From assembly GCA_902793515.1 (NCBI GenBank), contig CADBDO010000005.1, forward strand, positions 1-20,854: DNA of 20,854 nucleotides. Direction: 5' to 3'. Below the pieces are notes generated by a model. The model made no database searches and was not told where the DNA came from. It saw nothing but the letters and a program-made list of their open reading frames with translations. The DNA comes from an uncultured Erysipelotrichaceae bacterium (lineage in GTDB: Bacteria > Bacillota_I > Bacilli_A > RFN20 > CAG-826). This document shows, in pieces, positions 1 through 7,244 of this stretch (the stretch's first letter is position 1; each line of letters opens with the position of its first letter). The position numbers were made by a program, and so were the translations under genes.

Positions 1-2
1 CA

Positions 3-1391
3 ACCATGGAATCTGAGGAAATGGCCGCCTACATTCCAGGCCTTACCCTCAAAGGCCTCGATGATGTGAGAGGCAACATGTATCTCCCAGAAGAGGTTGA
101 TGGACTCCCAATCACTTGGACTTGCGATGAACCAGATATCATTCATTGCGAAGCTATCGGTGACATCGCTCCTGGTTCAGTCGAGAGACCAACAGTGGAC
201 ACAACCGTTATGCTTACTGCCTCAATTACCAAAGATGGCAAAGTCGGCAGCTACACTCAGGAAGTCACGGTCAAAGGCTTAAGCTACGAGCTAACCGAAG
301 ACGATTACGTCGGTTACCTCCTTGTCACCTTCACCGGTGAAGGAAGCGCCAACGGCGAGCAAGTCTACATGTCCTTAGCGCAAGAGGATCAGGGATTCAA
401 CTTCCAGGCTTTAAACGGAAATCAGCCAGTCCTTTCCTCCATCGCTAGCGAAAAGGGCGTCAGAGACCCGTTCGTCTATCGTTCCCCAGAGGGCGACAGA
501 TTCTTCATCATCGCCACCGACCTCAAGGTCAACAACAGACCAGAAGGCGGATGGAGAAACACTCCAAAAGGCTACACCTACCCAACCGTTAACGGTAAAC
601 ACACCCTCATCCTTTGGGAAACCGAAGACCTCACCGATTGGGGCGATCCAAAATACATCGAAGTCGCTCCAGAGAATGCCGGTATGGCCTGGGCCCCAGA
701 GATGACTTGGCACGAAGAGACCGGACAGTACGTCATCTTCTGGTCAAGCTGCATCATCGATGACCTCAGCTTACCAGATGATCAGAAGACCAAAGTCAAA
801 GGCGACGCCGTCTACTACACGACCACCCGTGACTTCGAGCACTTCGGCGAAACCAAACTCTTCATCGACAACCAGACGGATGGCGTTCCTGAGAACTCCA
901 ACCATCCAAATGGTAGAAACATCATCGACGCTACCTGCACCAAGATCGGCGACCATTACTACGCCATCACCAAAGACGGTGACAACCCAGATAAAGATGG
1001 TGGCATCCGTATCTTCAGAAGCGATGACATCCTTGACTACGAAGCCTGGGAGAAAGTCTTAGACCTTGATGAGCTTGGACTTCCAACCTCTGGCACTGGC
1101 GTCAGCAGCTTTGATAACACTACCCTCGAAGGACCAGCTCTCTTCCAGTTCAACAAGTGTGACTGGGACGATCCAAATACCCCAGAGTGGTGCATCATGG
1201 GCGACAGATACAACGCCGGCAGTGGTTACCTCCCATTCTCAACAACTGACATCGAAGATACCACTGGCGCTGCCTGGAGCATCTATCCTTCCTCCAAGTT
1301 CTCTTGGGGCAATGGTGGAAAGCGTCACGGCTCCGTCCTCAAACTCACCTCGGAAGAATCCGCCGCGATTGCCGCCAAATGGCTTGCCTAA
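3..1391 (+). CDS. Glycoside hydrolase family 43 protein with atrophied bacterial Ig-like domain (5' end outside window)
   Basis: Probably an extracellular or surface arabinofuranosidase/xylosidase-type enzyme acting on plant polysaccharide side chains; the exact substrate cannot be read. The frame is open to the window edge, so the start and any signal peptide lie upstream; residues below count from the first visible Met at base 6. Residues about 10-92 look like an atrophied bacterial Ig domain (aBig_2 type: LPEEVDG, ITWTCDEPDII, VMLTASITKDG). The rest fits a GH43 five-bladed propeller: RDPF with the likely base Asp154, WAPEM (229-233) of the second blade, IIDAT with the pKa-modulating Asp308, LEGPA with the likely acid Glu375, and the late RHGS segment (His442). 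All three expected acidic residues are present, so it should be active. It ends just before a terminator and is not part of the topA operon. Family assignment is firm; specificity and localisation are inferred. Confidence 0.85.
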   Translation, partial: TMESEEMAAYIPGLTLKGLDDVRGNMYLPEEVDGLPITWTCDEPDIIHCEAIGDIAPGSVERPTVDTTVMLTASITKDGKVGSYTQEVTVKGLSYELTEDDYVGYLLVTFTGEGSANGEQVYMSLAQEDQGFNFQALNGNQPVLSSIASEKGVRDPFVYRSPEGDRFFIIATDLKVNNRPEGGWRNTPKGYTYPTVNGKHTLILWETEDLTDWGDPKYIEVAPENAGMAWAPEMTWHEETGQYVIFWSSCIIDDLSLPDDQKTKVKGDAVYYTTTRDFEHFGETKLFIDNQTDGVPENSNHPNGRNIIDATCTKIGDHYYAITKDGDNPDKDGGIRIFRSDDILDYEAWEKVLDLDELGLPTSGTGVSSFDNTTLEGPALFQFNKCDWDDPNTPEWCIMGDRYNAGSGYLPFSTTDIEDTTGAAWSIYPSSKFSWGNGGKRHGSVLKLTSEESAAIAAKWLA

Positions 1392-1413
1392 TTAGTTTGA
1401 GATAAGCAATTAG

Positions 1414-1445
1414 CCCAGTGGATCATGGTGTCCACTGGGTTTTTT
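1414..1445 (+). terminator. Rho-independent terminator of the GH43 gene
   Basis: A perfect 9-bp stem (CCCAGTGGA, 1414-1422, with TCCACTGGG, 1431-1439) with an 8-base loop is followed by six T residues. It lies 22 bases after the GH43 stop codon. Confidence 0.93.
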
Positions 1446-1553
1446 GTTGCACTGAAAACGAATTAAATTTACATTCCCGAGGAAGTAGAAAATTTTACAA
1501 AAAATCTATAAATAATCTTTTATTTATATATAAGGAAAAGGGAAATTAGGTGT
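1446..1553. other. AT-rich spacer with inverted repeat upstream of the topA promoter
   Basis: No gene is visible here. A perfect 9-bp inverted repeat made only of A and T (TATAAATAA at 1507-1515, TTATTTATA at 1520-1528, 4-base spacer) lies about 26 bases upstream of the topA -35 box. It could act as an AT-rich promoter-stimulating region or simply reflect low complexity; there is no G/C in the stem and no T-run that would make it a terminator. Confidence 0.35.
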
Positions 1554-1582
1554 TTGACAACCCAATTTTCTGTTCCTATGAT
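1554..1582 (+). promoter_or_regulatory. Sigma-A promoter of topA-trmFO-xerC
   Basis: TTGACA (1554-1559), a 17-base spacer and TATGAT (1577-1582) match the housekeeping consensus at 11 of 12 positions. Transcription would begin near 1588-1590, giving a leader of about 20 bases that contains GAAAGG (1593-1598), a modest Shine-Dalgarno 10 bases before the topA ATG. Confidence 0.85.
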
Positions 1583-1608
1583 ACCTAGCGTCGAAAGGCC
1601 GTTTACGA

Positions 1609-3735
1609 ATGAAATTAGTTATTGTCGAGTCTCCAAAAAAATGTGATACCATCGGAAGATATTTGGGTCATGACTATAAAGTCATGGCGTCCCAAGGTCA
1701 CATCAGAGACCTCTCAATGAGAGGTAAGGGAGGCCTTGGAATCGACGTCGAAGGAGGGTTTATCCCTAACTTTGTCGTCGCCAGCGGCAAACAGAAGATC
1801 ATAAACGAGCTTGCACGTGCCGCGAAGAAGGCTGATGAAGTCATTCTCGCAACCGACCCTGACCGCGAAGGAGAGGCCATTTCCTGGCATCTTGCGCAGG
1901 TCTTAGGCCTATCCGTCGAGACGACCAAACGCCTTCGTTTCCACGAAATCACCAAACCAGCCCTTTTAGAGGCTATCGATAACCCAAGCACCATCAACAT
2001 GGATCTCGTCAATTCCCAAGAGACCCGTAGGATGTATGACCGTATCATCGGTTTTAAGCTTTCCTCCCTTCTTCAAAGAACCATCAAATCGAAGTCAGCC
2101 GGACGTGTCCAATCCGTCACTCTCAGGATGATCGTCGATAACGATAAAGAGATCCAAGAATTCAAGCCAGAAGAGTACTGGACCCTTGATATCGTGCTTG
2201 ATATCAATGGCACCAAAGTCACCGCCTCTTTGGACAAAATCGACGGCAAAACCGCCACGATTCATAACAAAGAAGAAGCGGAAGCCCTTCTCAAACGCTT
2301 ATCCGACACCTACCATGTCGCCTCTTTGACGAAGACCAAAAAACGTGTTCCATCAAAGCTCCCATTCACAACCTCAACGATGCAGCAAGAAGCCTATAAC
2401 CGCTTCAAGTTCAGCACCTCGATGACCCAATCCCTCGCCCAGAAACTCTATGAAGGTTTGGAGGTCAACGGTGAGCATGTCGGTCTTATCACCTACATGC
2501 GTACTGACAGCACCCGCTTGAGCGATAACTTCTATTACAACCACGCCAAACCATTCATCCTCGAGACCTTCGGTGATGAATACCTTGGCAACGTCAAATT
2601 CGGAAAGAAGCAGGAGAGGATTCAGGATGCCCACGAAGCCATCCGTCCTACCGGCACTCACAGAACTCCAGAAATCGTCGCTAAATTCGTCGGTGAACGT
2701 GAGGCTAAGCTTTATAAGCTTATCTATGACCGCGCTTTAGCGTCAGTCATGTCTGACAAAGTCGAAGAAGTCACGACCGTCATCTTCGAAGAGAATGGCC
2801 TTTCCTTCAAGACCGTTGGAACCAGAACCCTTTTCAAGGGTTACGAAGCCATCTATGGCGAATTCGAAGACGATGACACCAAGCTTCTTCCTTTGATCGA
2901 AGACAACGGAATCTATAACCGCGTCGAAACCAAAAATGAGCAGAAGTTCACCAAGGCTCCTGCCAGATACACCGAAGCCCGTGTCGTTAAGATGATGGAA
3001 GAAAAAGGCATCGGCCGTCCATCAACCTATGCGAGCACCATCAAATTACTTATCGCCCATGGATATGTCACCTCCAAAGGAGGTGTCCTTACCCCAACCG
3101 AAACCGGTACCCGTACCACTTTGGTCATGGAAGATTGCTTCCCAGCCATCGTTTCCTTTGACTACACCGCCAAGATGGAAAGCCAGCTCGATGAAATCGA
3201 GGAAGGAAAACTCAAGAAGCTTGATGCCATGAACAGTTTCTATGGCCCATTCATCAAAGATCTTGAAGTCGCGACCGAGAGAATCGGAAAACGTGACCCT
3301 GCCTTAGAAAACCCAGTCGGCGTTTGCCCAGATTGCGGATCTCCTCTTGTCACCAAGAAGAGTCGTTATGGAACCTTTGTCGCCTGCTCGAATTACCCAA
3401 CTTGCCATTACGTTCAGAAAGAGCCAAGCAATACCAAACTAACCGGTGAGCTTTGCCCAGAATGCGGCAAACCTCTCGTCATCAGAAAAGATAAGAAGAG
3501 TGGCAAAGAATTCATTGCCTGCTCTGGTTTCCCAAAGTGTCATTACATCAAGAACATCGATGGAACCGAGGCTCCAAAGAAAGAAACCTTCACTCCTGAT
3601 CAATATGTCAAACCATGTCCAAAGTGCAAAACCGGACACCTCGTCCTTAAGCATGGCAAGAAGGTTGATTTCCTTGGATGCACCAACTTCCCGAAATGCC
3701 GTCACCATGAATGGTTGACCGAGAAGAAGAAATGA
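1609..3735 (+). CDS. topA: DNA topoisomerase I (type IA)
   Basis: Relaxes negative supercoils by transient single-strand cleavage through a 5'-phosphotyrosine. The 708-residue protein has an N-terminal TOPRIM domain (MKLVIVESPKK with Glu7; ATDPDREGE with Asp83, Asp85, Glu87), the 'SAGRVQSV' segment (163-170), the active-site Tyr296 in LITYMRTDSTRLS, and the GIGRPSTYA motif (467-475). The C-terminus holds three four-cysteine zinc ribbons: C573/C576/C593/C599, C616/C619/C638/C644 and C670/C673/C691/C697. Length and domain order are normal for Bacilli TopA. It heads an operon with its own near-consensus promoter; its TGA stop overlaps the trmFO ATG (ATGA at 3732-3735), so the two are likely translationally coupled. 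The use of TGA as a stop argues against the Mollicute code. Confidence 0.98.
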   Translation: MKLVIVESPKKCDTIGRYLGHDYKVMASQGHIRDLSMRGKGGLGIDVEGGFIPNFVVASGKQKIINELARAAKKADEVILATDPDREGEAISWHLAQVLGLSVETTKRLRFHEITKPALLEAIDNPSTINMDLVNSQETRRMYDRIIGFKLSSLLQRTIKSKSAGRVQSVTLRMIVDNDKEIQEFKPEEYWTLDIVLDINGTKVTASLDKIDGKTATIHNKEEAEALLKRLSDTYHVASLTKTKKRVPSKLPFTTSTMQQEAYNRFKFSTSMTQSLAQKLYEGLEVNGEHVGLITYMRTDSTRLSDNFYYNHAKPFILETFGDEYLGNVKFGKKQERIQDAHEAIRPTGTHRTPEIVAKFVGEREAKLYKLIYDRALASVMSDKVEEVTTVIFEENGLSFKTVGTRTLFKGYEAIYGEFEDDDTKLLPLIEDNGIYNRVETKNEQKFTKAPARYTEARVVKMMEEKGIGRPSTYASTIKLLIAHGYVTSKGGVLTPTETGTRTTLVMEDCFPAIVSFDYTAKMESQLDEIEEGKLKKLDAMNSFYGPFIKDLEVATERIGKRDPALENPVGVCPDCGSPLVTKKSRYGTFVACSNYPTCHYVQKEPSNTKLTGELCPECGKPLVIRKDKKSGKEFIACSGFPKCHYIKNIDGTEAPKKETFTPDQYVKPCPKCKTGHLVLKHGKKVDFLGCTNFPKCRHHEWLTEKKK

Positions 3736-5015
3736 AAGAAGTAACTATTGTGGGGGCAGGTCTTGCGGGTAGCGAGGCCGCCTTCTTCTTATTAAAGAAG
3801 GGTTATAAAGTTCACCTCTATGAGAGGCGTCCTTTAGTCGATGACGGAGCCCATACGACAGACGCTTTCGGCGAGCTCGTTTGCTCCAATTCCCTCAAGA
3901 GCGACCGCCTTGATAATGCCTGCGGTCTTCTCAAAGAAGAGATGCGCAAAATGGACTCAATCACCATGGAAGCCGCGGAGATTGCAAGGGTCCCTGGTGG
4001 GAACGCTTTAGCCGTCGATCGTGACATATTTGCCTCAAAAATCACTGCAAAACTGACCTCTTTTCCAAATTTGGTCCTTCATAGAGAGGAAATCACTGAG
4101 CTTCCTAAAGGCCCGACGATCATCGCCACAGGACCTCTTACAAGCGAATCCCTAATGAACGTTTTGGGCGAAGTGATAGGGGAGAAGAACCTTTCGTTCT
4201 TTGACGCTTCCGCACCAATCATCAAAAAGGATTCGATCGACTTCACAAAAGCCTATTTCAAATCAAGATTTGAGCAGGATGATGGAGCCTACATCAACTG
4301 CGGTTTCTCAAAAGAGGAATACACCAACTTCGTTAATGAGCTTGTGAACGCCAAGAAAGCCTTGGTTCACGAATTCGATACCCGTTATTTCGAAGGCTGC
4401 TTGCCAATCGAAGTCATTGCCAGCCGTGGTTTCGAAACCCTTAGGCACGGACCTCTTAAACCTTTTGGTTTATGGACCGAAGAACATCCTAGGGCGTATG
4501 CGATCGCCCAGCTTAGGCAAGACACCAAACTCGGTGATTATTACAACCTCGTTGGTTTCCAAACCAACCTCACGTACCCAGAGCAGAAGAGAGTTTTCCA
4601 AATGATCCCTGGCTTAGAGCATGCGGAGTTCCTCCGTTATGGCCTTATGCACAGAAACTCATACATCAACGCTCCAAAAGCCTTGAACGAAGACCTTTCC
4701 TTGAAGAATTCTCCGAACGTCTATATCGCCGGTCAGCTTTCTGGCGTCGAAGGCTATGTCGAAAGCGCAGCGACAGGAATCATTGCCGCCATCAACCTTT
4801 GGAGAAAGGAAGAAGGCAAAGCCTTCAACCAAGCTCCAAGATGTTCCGTCATCGGATCTTTGCTTGATTACATCCTCCATGCCGCAAGCAACAAATTCGA
4901 ACCGATGAACGCCAACTGGGCGATTGTCCCAGACAGTGCGAAAGAAAAACGCGAACAGGCTATTTCAAAGGCCCTCCAAGAGATAGAATCTTATTGGAGA
5001 GACGCCAATGAATAA
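3732..5015 (+). CDS. trmFO: Methylenetetrahydrofolate--tRNA-(uracil-5-)-methyltransferase TrmFO
   Basis: Makes m5U54 (ribothymidine) in the tRNA T-loop using methylenetetrahydrofolate as carbon donor and FADH2 as reductant, the Gram-positive alternative to SAM-dependent TrmA. With the start at 3732 the protein is 427 residues, close to the roughly 435 of B. subtilis. The N-terminus is a Rossmann FAD site (VTIVGAGLAGSEAA, 4-17). Cys51 (GELVCSNSLKS) and Cys223 (FEGCLPIEVIASRG) fit the two functional cysteines known in the family, and GQLSGVEGYVESAATG (334-349) is the C-terminal FAD-binding signature. An ATG at 3711 is also in frame, but 3732 is preferred: it begins exactly where the family begins and forms ATGA with the topA stop. 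Its end overlaps xerC by 8 bases. Both tRNAs in this window carry the expected TTCGA T-loop substrate. Confidence 0.97.
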   Translation: MKEVTIVGAGLAGSEAAFFLLKKGYKVHLYERRPLVDDGAHTTDAFGELVCSNSLKSDRLDNACGLLKEEMRKMDSITMEAAEIARVPGGNALAVDRDIFASKITAKLTSFPNLVLHREEITELPKGPTIIATGPLTSESLMNVLGEVIGEKNLSFFDASAPIIKKDSIDFTKAYFKSRFEQDDGAYINCGFSKEEYTNFVNELVNAKKALVHEFDTRYFEGCLPIEVIASRGFETLRHGPLKPFGLWTEEHPRAYAIAQLRQDTKLGDYYNLVGFQTNLTYPEQKRVFQMIPGLEHAEFLRYGLMHRNSYINAPKALNEDLSLKNSPNVYIAGQLSGVEGYVESAATGIIAAINLWRKEEGKAFNQAPRCSVIGSLLDYILHAASNKFEPMNANWAIVPDSAKEKREQAISKALQEIESYWRDANE

Positions 5016-5919
5016 GGTTGAGAAAGAATACTTAGATTTTCTTAAAGCCAAACTCTATAGCGAACACACCCTCGATTCTTACCAAAGAGACATCGATTCC
5101 TTTTTTGTTTACCTCAACAAAGAAGGCCTTCTTTTCGACGCCGTTACTAAAGTAAACATCCGTAACTTCCTAAGCGAAGAACTCGGTAGGGGGGTCTCAG
5201 CGAGATCCTGCCAAAGAAGGATAACCGCTCTCCGTCGTTTCTACGATTATCTAGCCCACCAGCAATACGTTGTCGTTAACCCCTTCCTTCAGGTCACCGC
5301 ACCAAAGAAGGGAGTGCGTTACCCAGACACTTTGACAGTTGAGCAAGTCAACGAGCTTCTTAAAGAAAATGCCAAAAGAACTGATGACTTCATGCTCCGT
5401 GACCAAGCCATCCTCGAACTCATGTATGCTTCTGGCGTCCGTGCCAGCGAACTCATCAACATCAAGATGAGGGAGATCGATTATCGTTCTAGAACCATCA
5501 AGGTATACGGCAAAGGCAAGAAAGAGAGAATCGTTCCTTTCGGAAGAACCGCTGAGACAGCCATGAAGAAATACGCCGAGAAATCTAGGCCTGTCCTTGC
5601 CTCCTTAAGAAACAGCAACAAGTCACAAGAATCATTCTTCCTTTCAGGAAAAGGAGAGAACCTCACAGTCAGAGGTTTGGAATACATCCTCAAGCAGGTT
5701 GAGATCAAAACAGGATGCCGTTATGGCCTCCATCCACATGAGATGAGGCATAGCTTTGCTACCCATCTTTTGGACAATGGAGCGGACCTCCGACTCATCC
5801 AAGAACTCCTTGGTCATGAGTCTCTGGATACCACCCAGATCTACACCCATGTTTCGAAGAAAGCGATGATGAAGGAGTACGCCGAACACTTCCCTCGTCA
5901 GAGGAAAAAAACGAAATAA
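5008..5919 (+). CDS. xerC: Tyrosine recombinase XerC
   Basis: Site-specific recombinase that resolves chromosome dimers at dif, normally as a heterotetramer with XerD. The 303-residue protein has the N-terminal SAM-like core-binding domain (about 1-90) and a C-terminal catalytic domain with the complete active site: Arg145 (SGVRASEL), Lys169 (YGKGKKER), His244 and Arg247 (HPHEMRHSFATHLL), His270 (LLGHESL) and the nucleophile Tyr279 (IYTHV). Calling it XerC and not XerD rests on position: topA-trmFO-xerC is the Bacillus order (codV in B. subtilis). It starts inside the end of trmFO and has a Shine-Dalgarno GGAG (4996-4999) 8 bases before ATG. In Bacillus the next genes are hslV, hslU and codY; here terminators follow instead. 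No phage or integron genes lie nearby, which supports a housekeeping role. Confidence 0.93.
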   Translation: MNKVEKEYLDFLKAKLYSEHTLDSYQRDIDSFFVYLNKEGLLFDAVTKVNIRNFLSEELGRGVSARSCQRRITALRRFYDYLAHQQYVVVNPFLQVTAPKKGVRYPDTLTVEQVNELLKENAKRTDDFMLRDQAILELMYASGVRASELINIKMREIDYRSRTIKVYGKGKKERIVPFGRTAETAMKKYAEKSRPVLASLRNSNKSQESFFLSGKGENLTVRGLEYILKQVEIKTGCRYGLHPHEMRHSFATHLLDNGADLRLIQELLGHESLDTTQIYTHVSKKAMMKEYAEHFPRQRKKTK

Positions 5920-5942
5920 CCCCTGCAAAAATGGGGTTTTTT
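5918..5942 (+). terminator. Terminator after xerC
   Basis: A short stem AACCCC (5918-5923) with GGGGTT (5933-5938), a 9-base loop and a run of six T residues (5937-5942). The stem overlaps the stop codon of xerC. It is shorter than the other terminators here, and a second hairpin follows 24 bases later. Confidence 0.7.
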
Positions 5943-5966
5943 ACTTTTCGGTTGAGATGACTTTTA

Positions 5967-5996
5967 CTTCTTCCTTGTAAGGAAGGAGGCTTTTTT
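5967..5996 (+). terminator. Second terminator-like hairpin in the xerC-rpsB gap
   Basis: A 9-bp stem (5967-5975 with 5980-5988, one G-U pair) with a 4-base loop is followed by GC and a six-T run (5991-5996). It backs up the xerC terminator. The rpsB -35 box (5975-5980) falls in its loop. Confidence 0.6.
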
Positions 5997-6003
5997 GTAT
6001 ACT
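5975..6003 (+). promoter_or_regulatory. Promoter of rpsB-tsf
   Basis: TTGTAA (5975-5980), a 17-base spacer and TATACT (5998-6003) fit a sigma-A promoter (4/6 and 5/6 matches). The predicted start near 6010 gives a leader of about 143 bases before rpsB. The -35 box lies within the upstream terminator hairpin, so end of one unit and start of the next share the same bases. Confidence 0.6.
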
Positions 6004-6009
6004 TTACTT

Positions 6010-6152
6010 CGGCTTTTCTTTGAAAAGGAAAGCTAATACACACCTCATGGATTGAGCACCGTGTTCCCAAAGACGGGCAAAGAAGCTTAAAAAGCGTCTT
6101 GGGTGGTCAGCTCCTAGAAGTGAGGGAGGCATAAACAAATGGAGGTCACAAA
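6010..6152 (+). promoter_or_regulatory. Structured leader of the rpsB mRNA
   Basis: The predicted leader has several pairings. A hairpin CTTTTC/GAAAAG lies at 6013-6018/6022-6027. A stronger stem pairs CCCAAAGACG (6066-6075) with CGTCTTGGG (6095-6103), with one bulged A. CTCC at 6111-6114 can pair either with GGAG 6125-6128 or with GGAG 6141-6144, which is the rpsB Shine-Dalgarno. The arrangement resembles ribosomal-protein leaders in which the protein represses its own mRNA, and S2 autoregulation of rpsB-tsf is known in E. coli. I do not recognise a named Rfam motif, and regulation by S2 is inference. Confidence 0.5.
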
Positions 6153-6156
6153 ATGA
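6139..6156 (+). CDS. Five-codon upstream ORF (MEVTK) overlapping the rpsB start
   Basis: ATG GAG GTC ACA AAA TGA runs into rpsB so that its stop overlaps the rpsB ATG (ATGA, 6153-6156). It has its own Shine-Dalgarno, GGGAGG (6124-6129), 9 bases upstream, while the rpsB Shine-Dalgarno GGAGGT (6141-6146) lies inside it. It could couple rpsB initiation to translation of the minigene, or be chance. The placement is seen in the sequence; function is speculative. Confidence 0.3.
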   Translation: MEVTK

Positions 6157-7220
6157 GTGACGAAATGAAAAAGGTTGAGGCCGTTGAGGCCGAAGCTGCT
6201 GAGGAAGAAGCTGCCCCAGCTGCCGAACCAACCATGGCTGAGATTGTCAGAGACCCAAGCGCTCCAATCATCACCGTGAAGAAATTGCTTGAAGCCGGTG
6301 TCCACTTCGGACATCAAACCCGCCGCTGGAACCCAAAAATGGGCAGATTCATCTACGGCGCCAGAAACGGTATTTACATCATCGATCTCACCAAGACCGT
6401 TGAGCAGGTCAATATCGCTTACAAGAAGTTAAAAGAGATTGTCGAAAAAGGCGGAAAGGTCCTCTTCGTCGGCACCAAAGACAGCGCCAAAGAAGTCGTT
6501 GTCAATGCTGCTCTCGTCAGCGGTTCCTTCTACATCTCCAACCGTTGGTTAGGCGGAACCCTCACCAACTTCCGTACCATCCTTGGCCGTACCAAGAGAC
6601 TTAAAGATCTCGAGGCCATGCAGGAAGACGGATCCTTCGACAAGCTTCCAAAGAAAGAAGTCGCCATCCTTCGCAAAGAGTTAGAGAAACTTTCCCGTAA
6701 CCTCGAAGGTGTCAAAGAAATGCGCCGTGCCCCACAGGCCATCGTCATCGACGATCCAACCCTTGAGCACAACGCCATCGCCGAAGCCCGCAAGCTCGGC
6801 ATCCCAACCTTCGCTATCGTTGACACCAACGATGATCCAGAGGTTGTCGACTACCCAATCCCATCCAACAACGATGGTTCCAATGCCTTAAAGCTTTTGA
6901 TCGGCACCCTTGCTGATGCCATCGTCGAAGCCAAAGGCGGCATCACCGAATACGCTTACACCAAAGACGAAGGCGAAGAGGCTACCATGAAGGATGCCAT
7001 CCGCAGCGCCGACGCCGCCAACGAAGCCCGCAAGGCCGCCATCCGTGCCCAGCGTGCCGAGCGTGAAGAGCGTTACAAGAAGATGCAGGCCGAAAGAGCT
7101 GCCCGTTTCGCCGCCAGACGTGGTGAAAAAGCCGCTGCAGCCGAGGCCCCAAAAGCTGAAGAGAAGCCAGCCGAAGAAGCTGCTGCTCCAGCCGAAGCCA
7201 AAGAAGAAGCTAAAGCCTAA
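6153..7220 (+). CDS. rpsB: Small ribosomal subunit protein uS2, with long terminal extensions
   Basis: Component of the 30S subunit body near the 16S 3' domain. The S2 core spans about residues 39-262 (ITVKKLLEAGVHFGHQTRRWNPKM; ISNRWLGGTLTNF at 128-140; PIPSNNDGSNALKLL near the end). The protein is 355 residues against roughly 250 for typical S2. The excess is an acidic N-terminal tail of about 37 residues (MSDEMKKVEAVEAEAAEEE...) and a C-terminal tail of about 90 residues that is first Arg/Ala-rich, probably helical (288-324), then Ala/Glu/Pro/Lys low-complexity. The first ATG is chosen because GGAGGT lies 6 bases upstream; Met28 has no Shine-Dalgarno. It heads an operon with tsf, the usual partner, behind a structured leader. 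Confidence 0.97.
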   Translation: MSDEMKKVEAVEAEAAEEEAAPAAEPTMAEIVRDPSAPIITVKKLLEAGVHFGHQTRRWNPKMGRFIYGARNGIYIIDLTKTVEQVNIAYKKLKEIVEKGGKVLFVGTKDSAKEVVVNAALVSGSFYISNRWLGGTLTNFRTILGRTKRLKDLEAMQEDGSFDKLPKKEVAILRKELEKLSRNLEGVKEMRRAPQAIVIDDPTLEHNAIAEARKLGIPTFAIVDTNDDPEVVDYPIPSNNDGSNALKLLIGTLADAIVEAKGGITEYAYTKDEGEEATMKDAIRSADAANEARKAAIRAQRAEREERYKKMQAERAARFAARRGEKAAAAEAPKAEEKPAEEAAAPAEAKEEAKA

Positions 7221-7244
7221 GCAAAACATAAAGGAGTTAACACA

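Noticed and set aside
3711..3731. Earlier in-frame ATG for trmFO
   Set aside because: It would add seven residues encoded inside topA and absent from the family; the ATG at 3732 forms ATGA with the topA stop and begins exactly at the FAD-binding strand.
3733..3735. Mycoplasma-type genetic code (TGA as Trp)
   Set aside because: TGA ends topA exactly at the trmFO start and ends dxr at the family length; tryptophans at conserved positions are TGG.
6095..6115. T-box-like string GGGTGG in the rpsB leader
   Set aside because: The full T-box sequence, specifier stem and downstream terminator/antiterminator pair are absent, and rpsB is not a typical T-box target.
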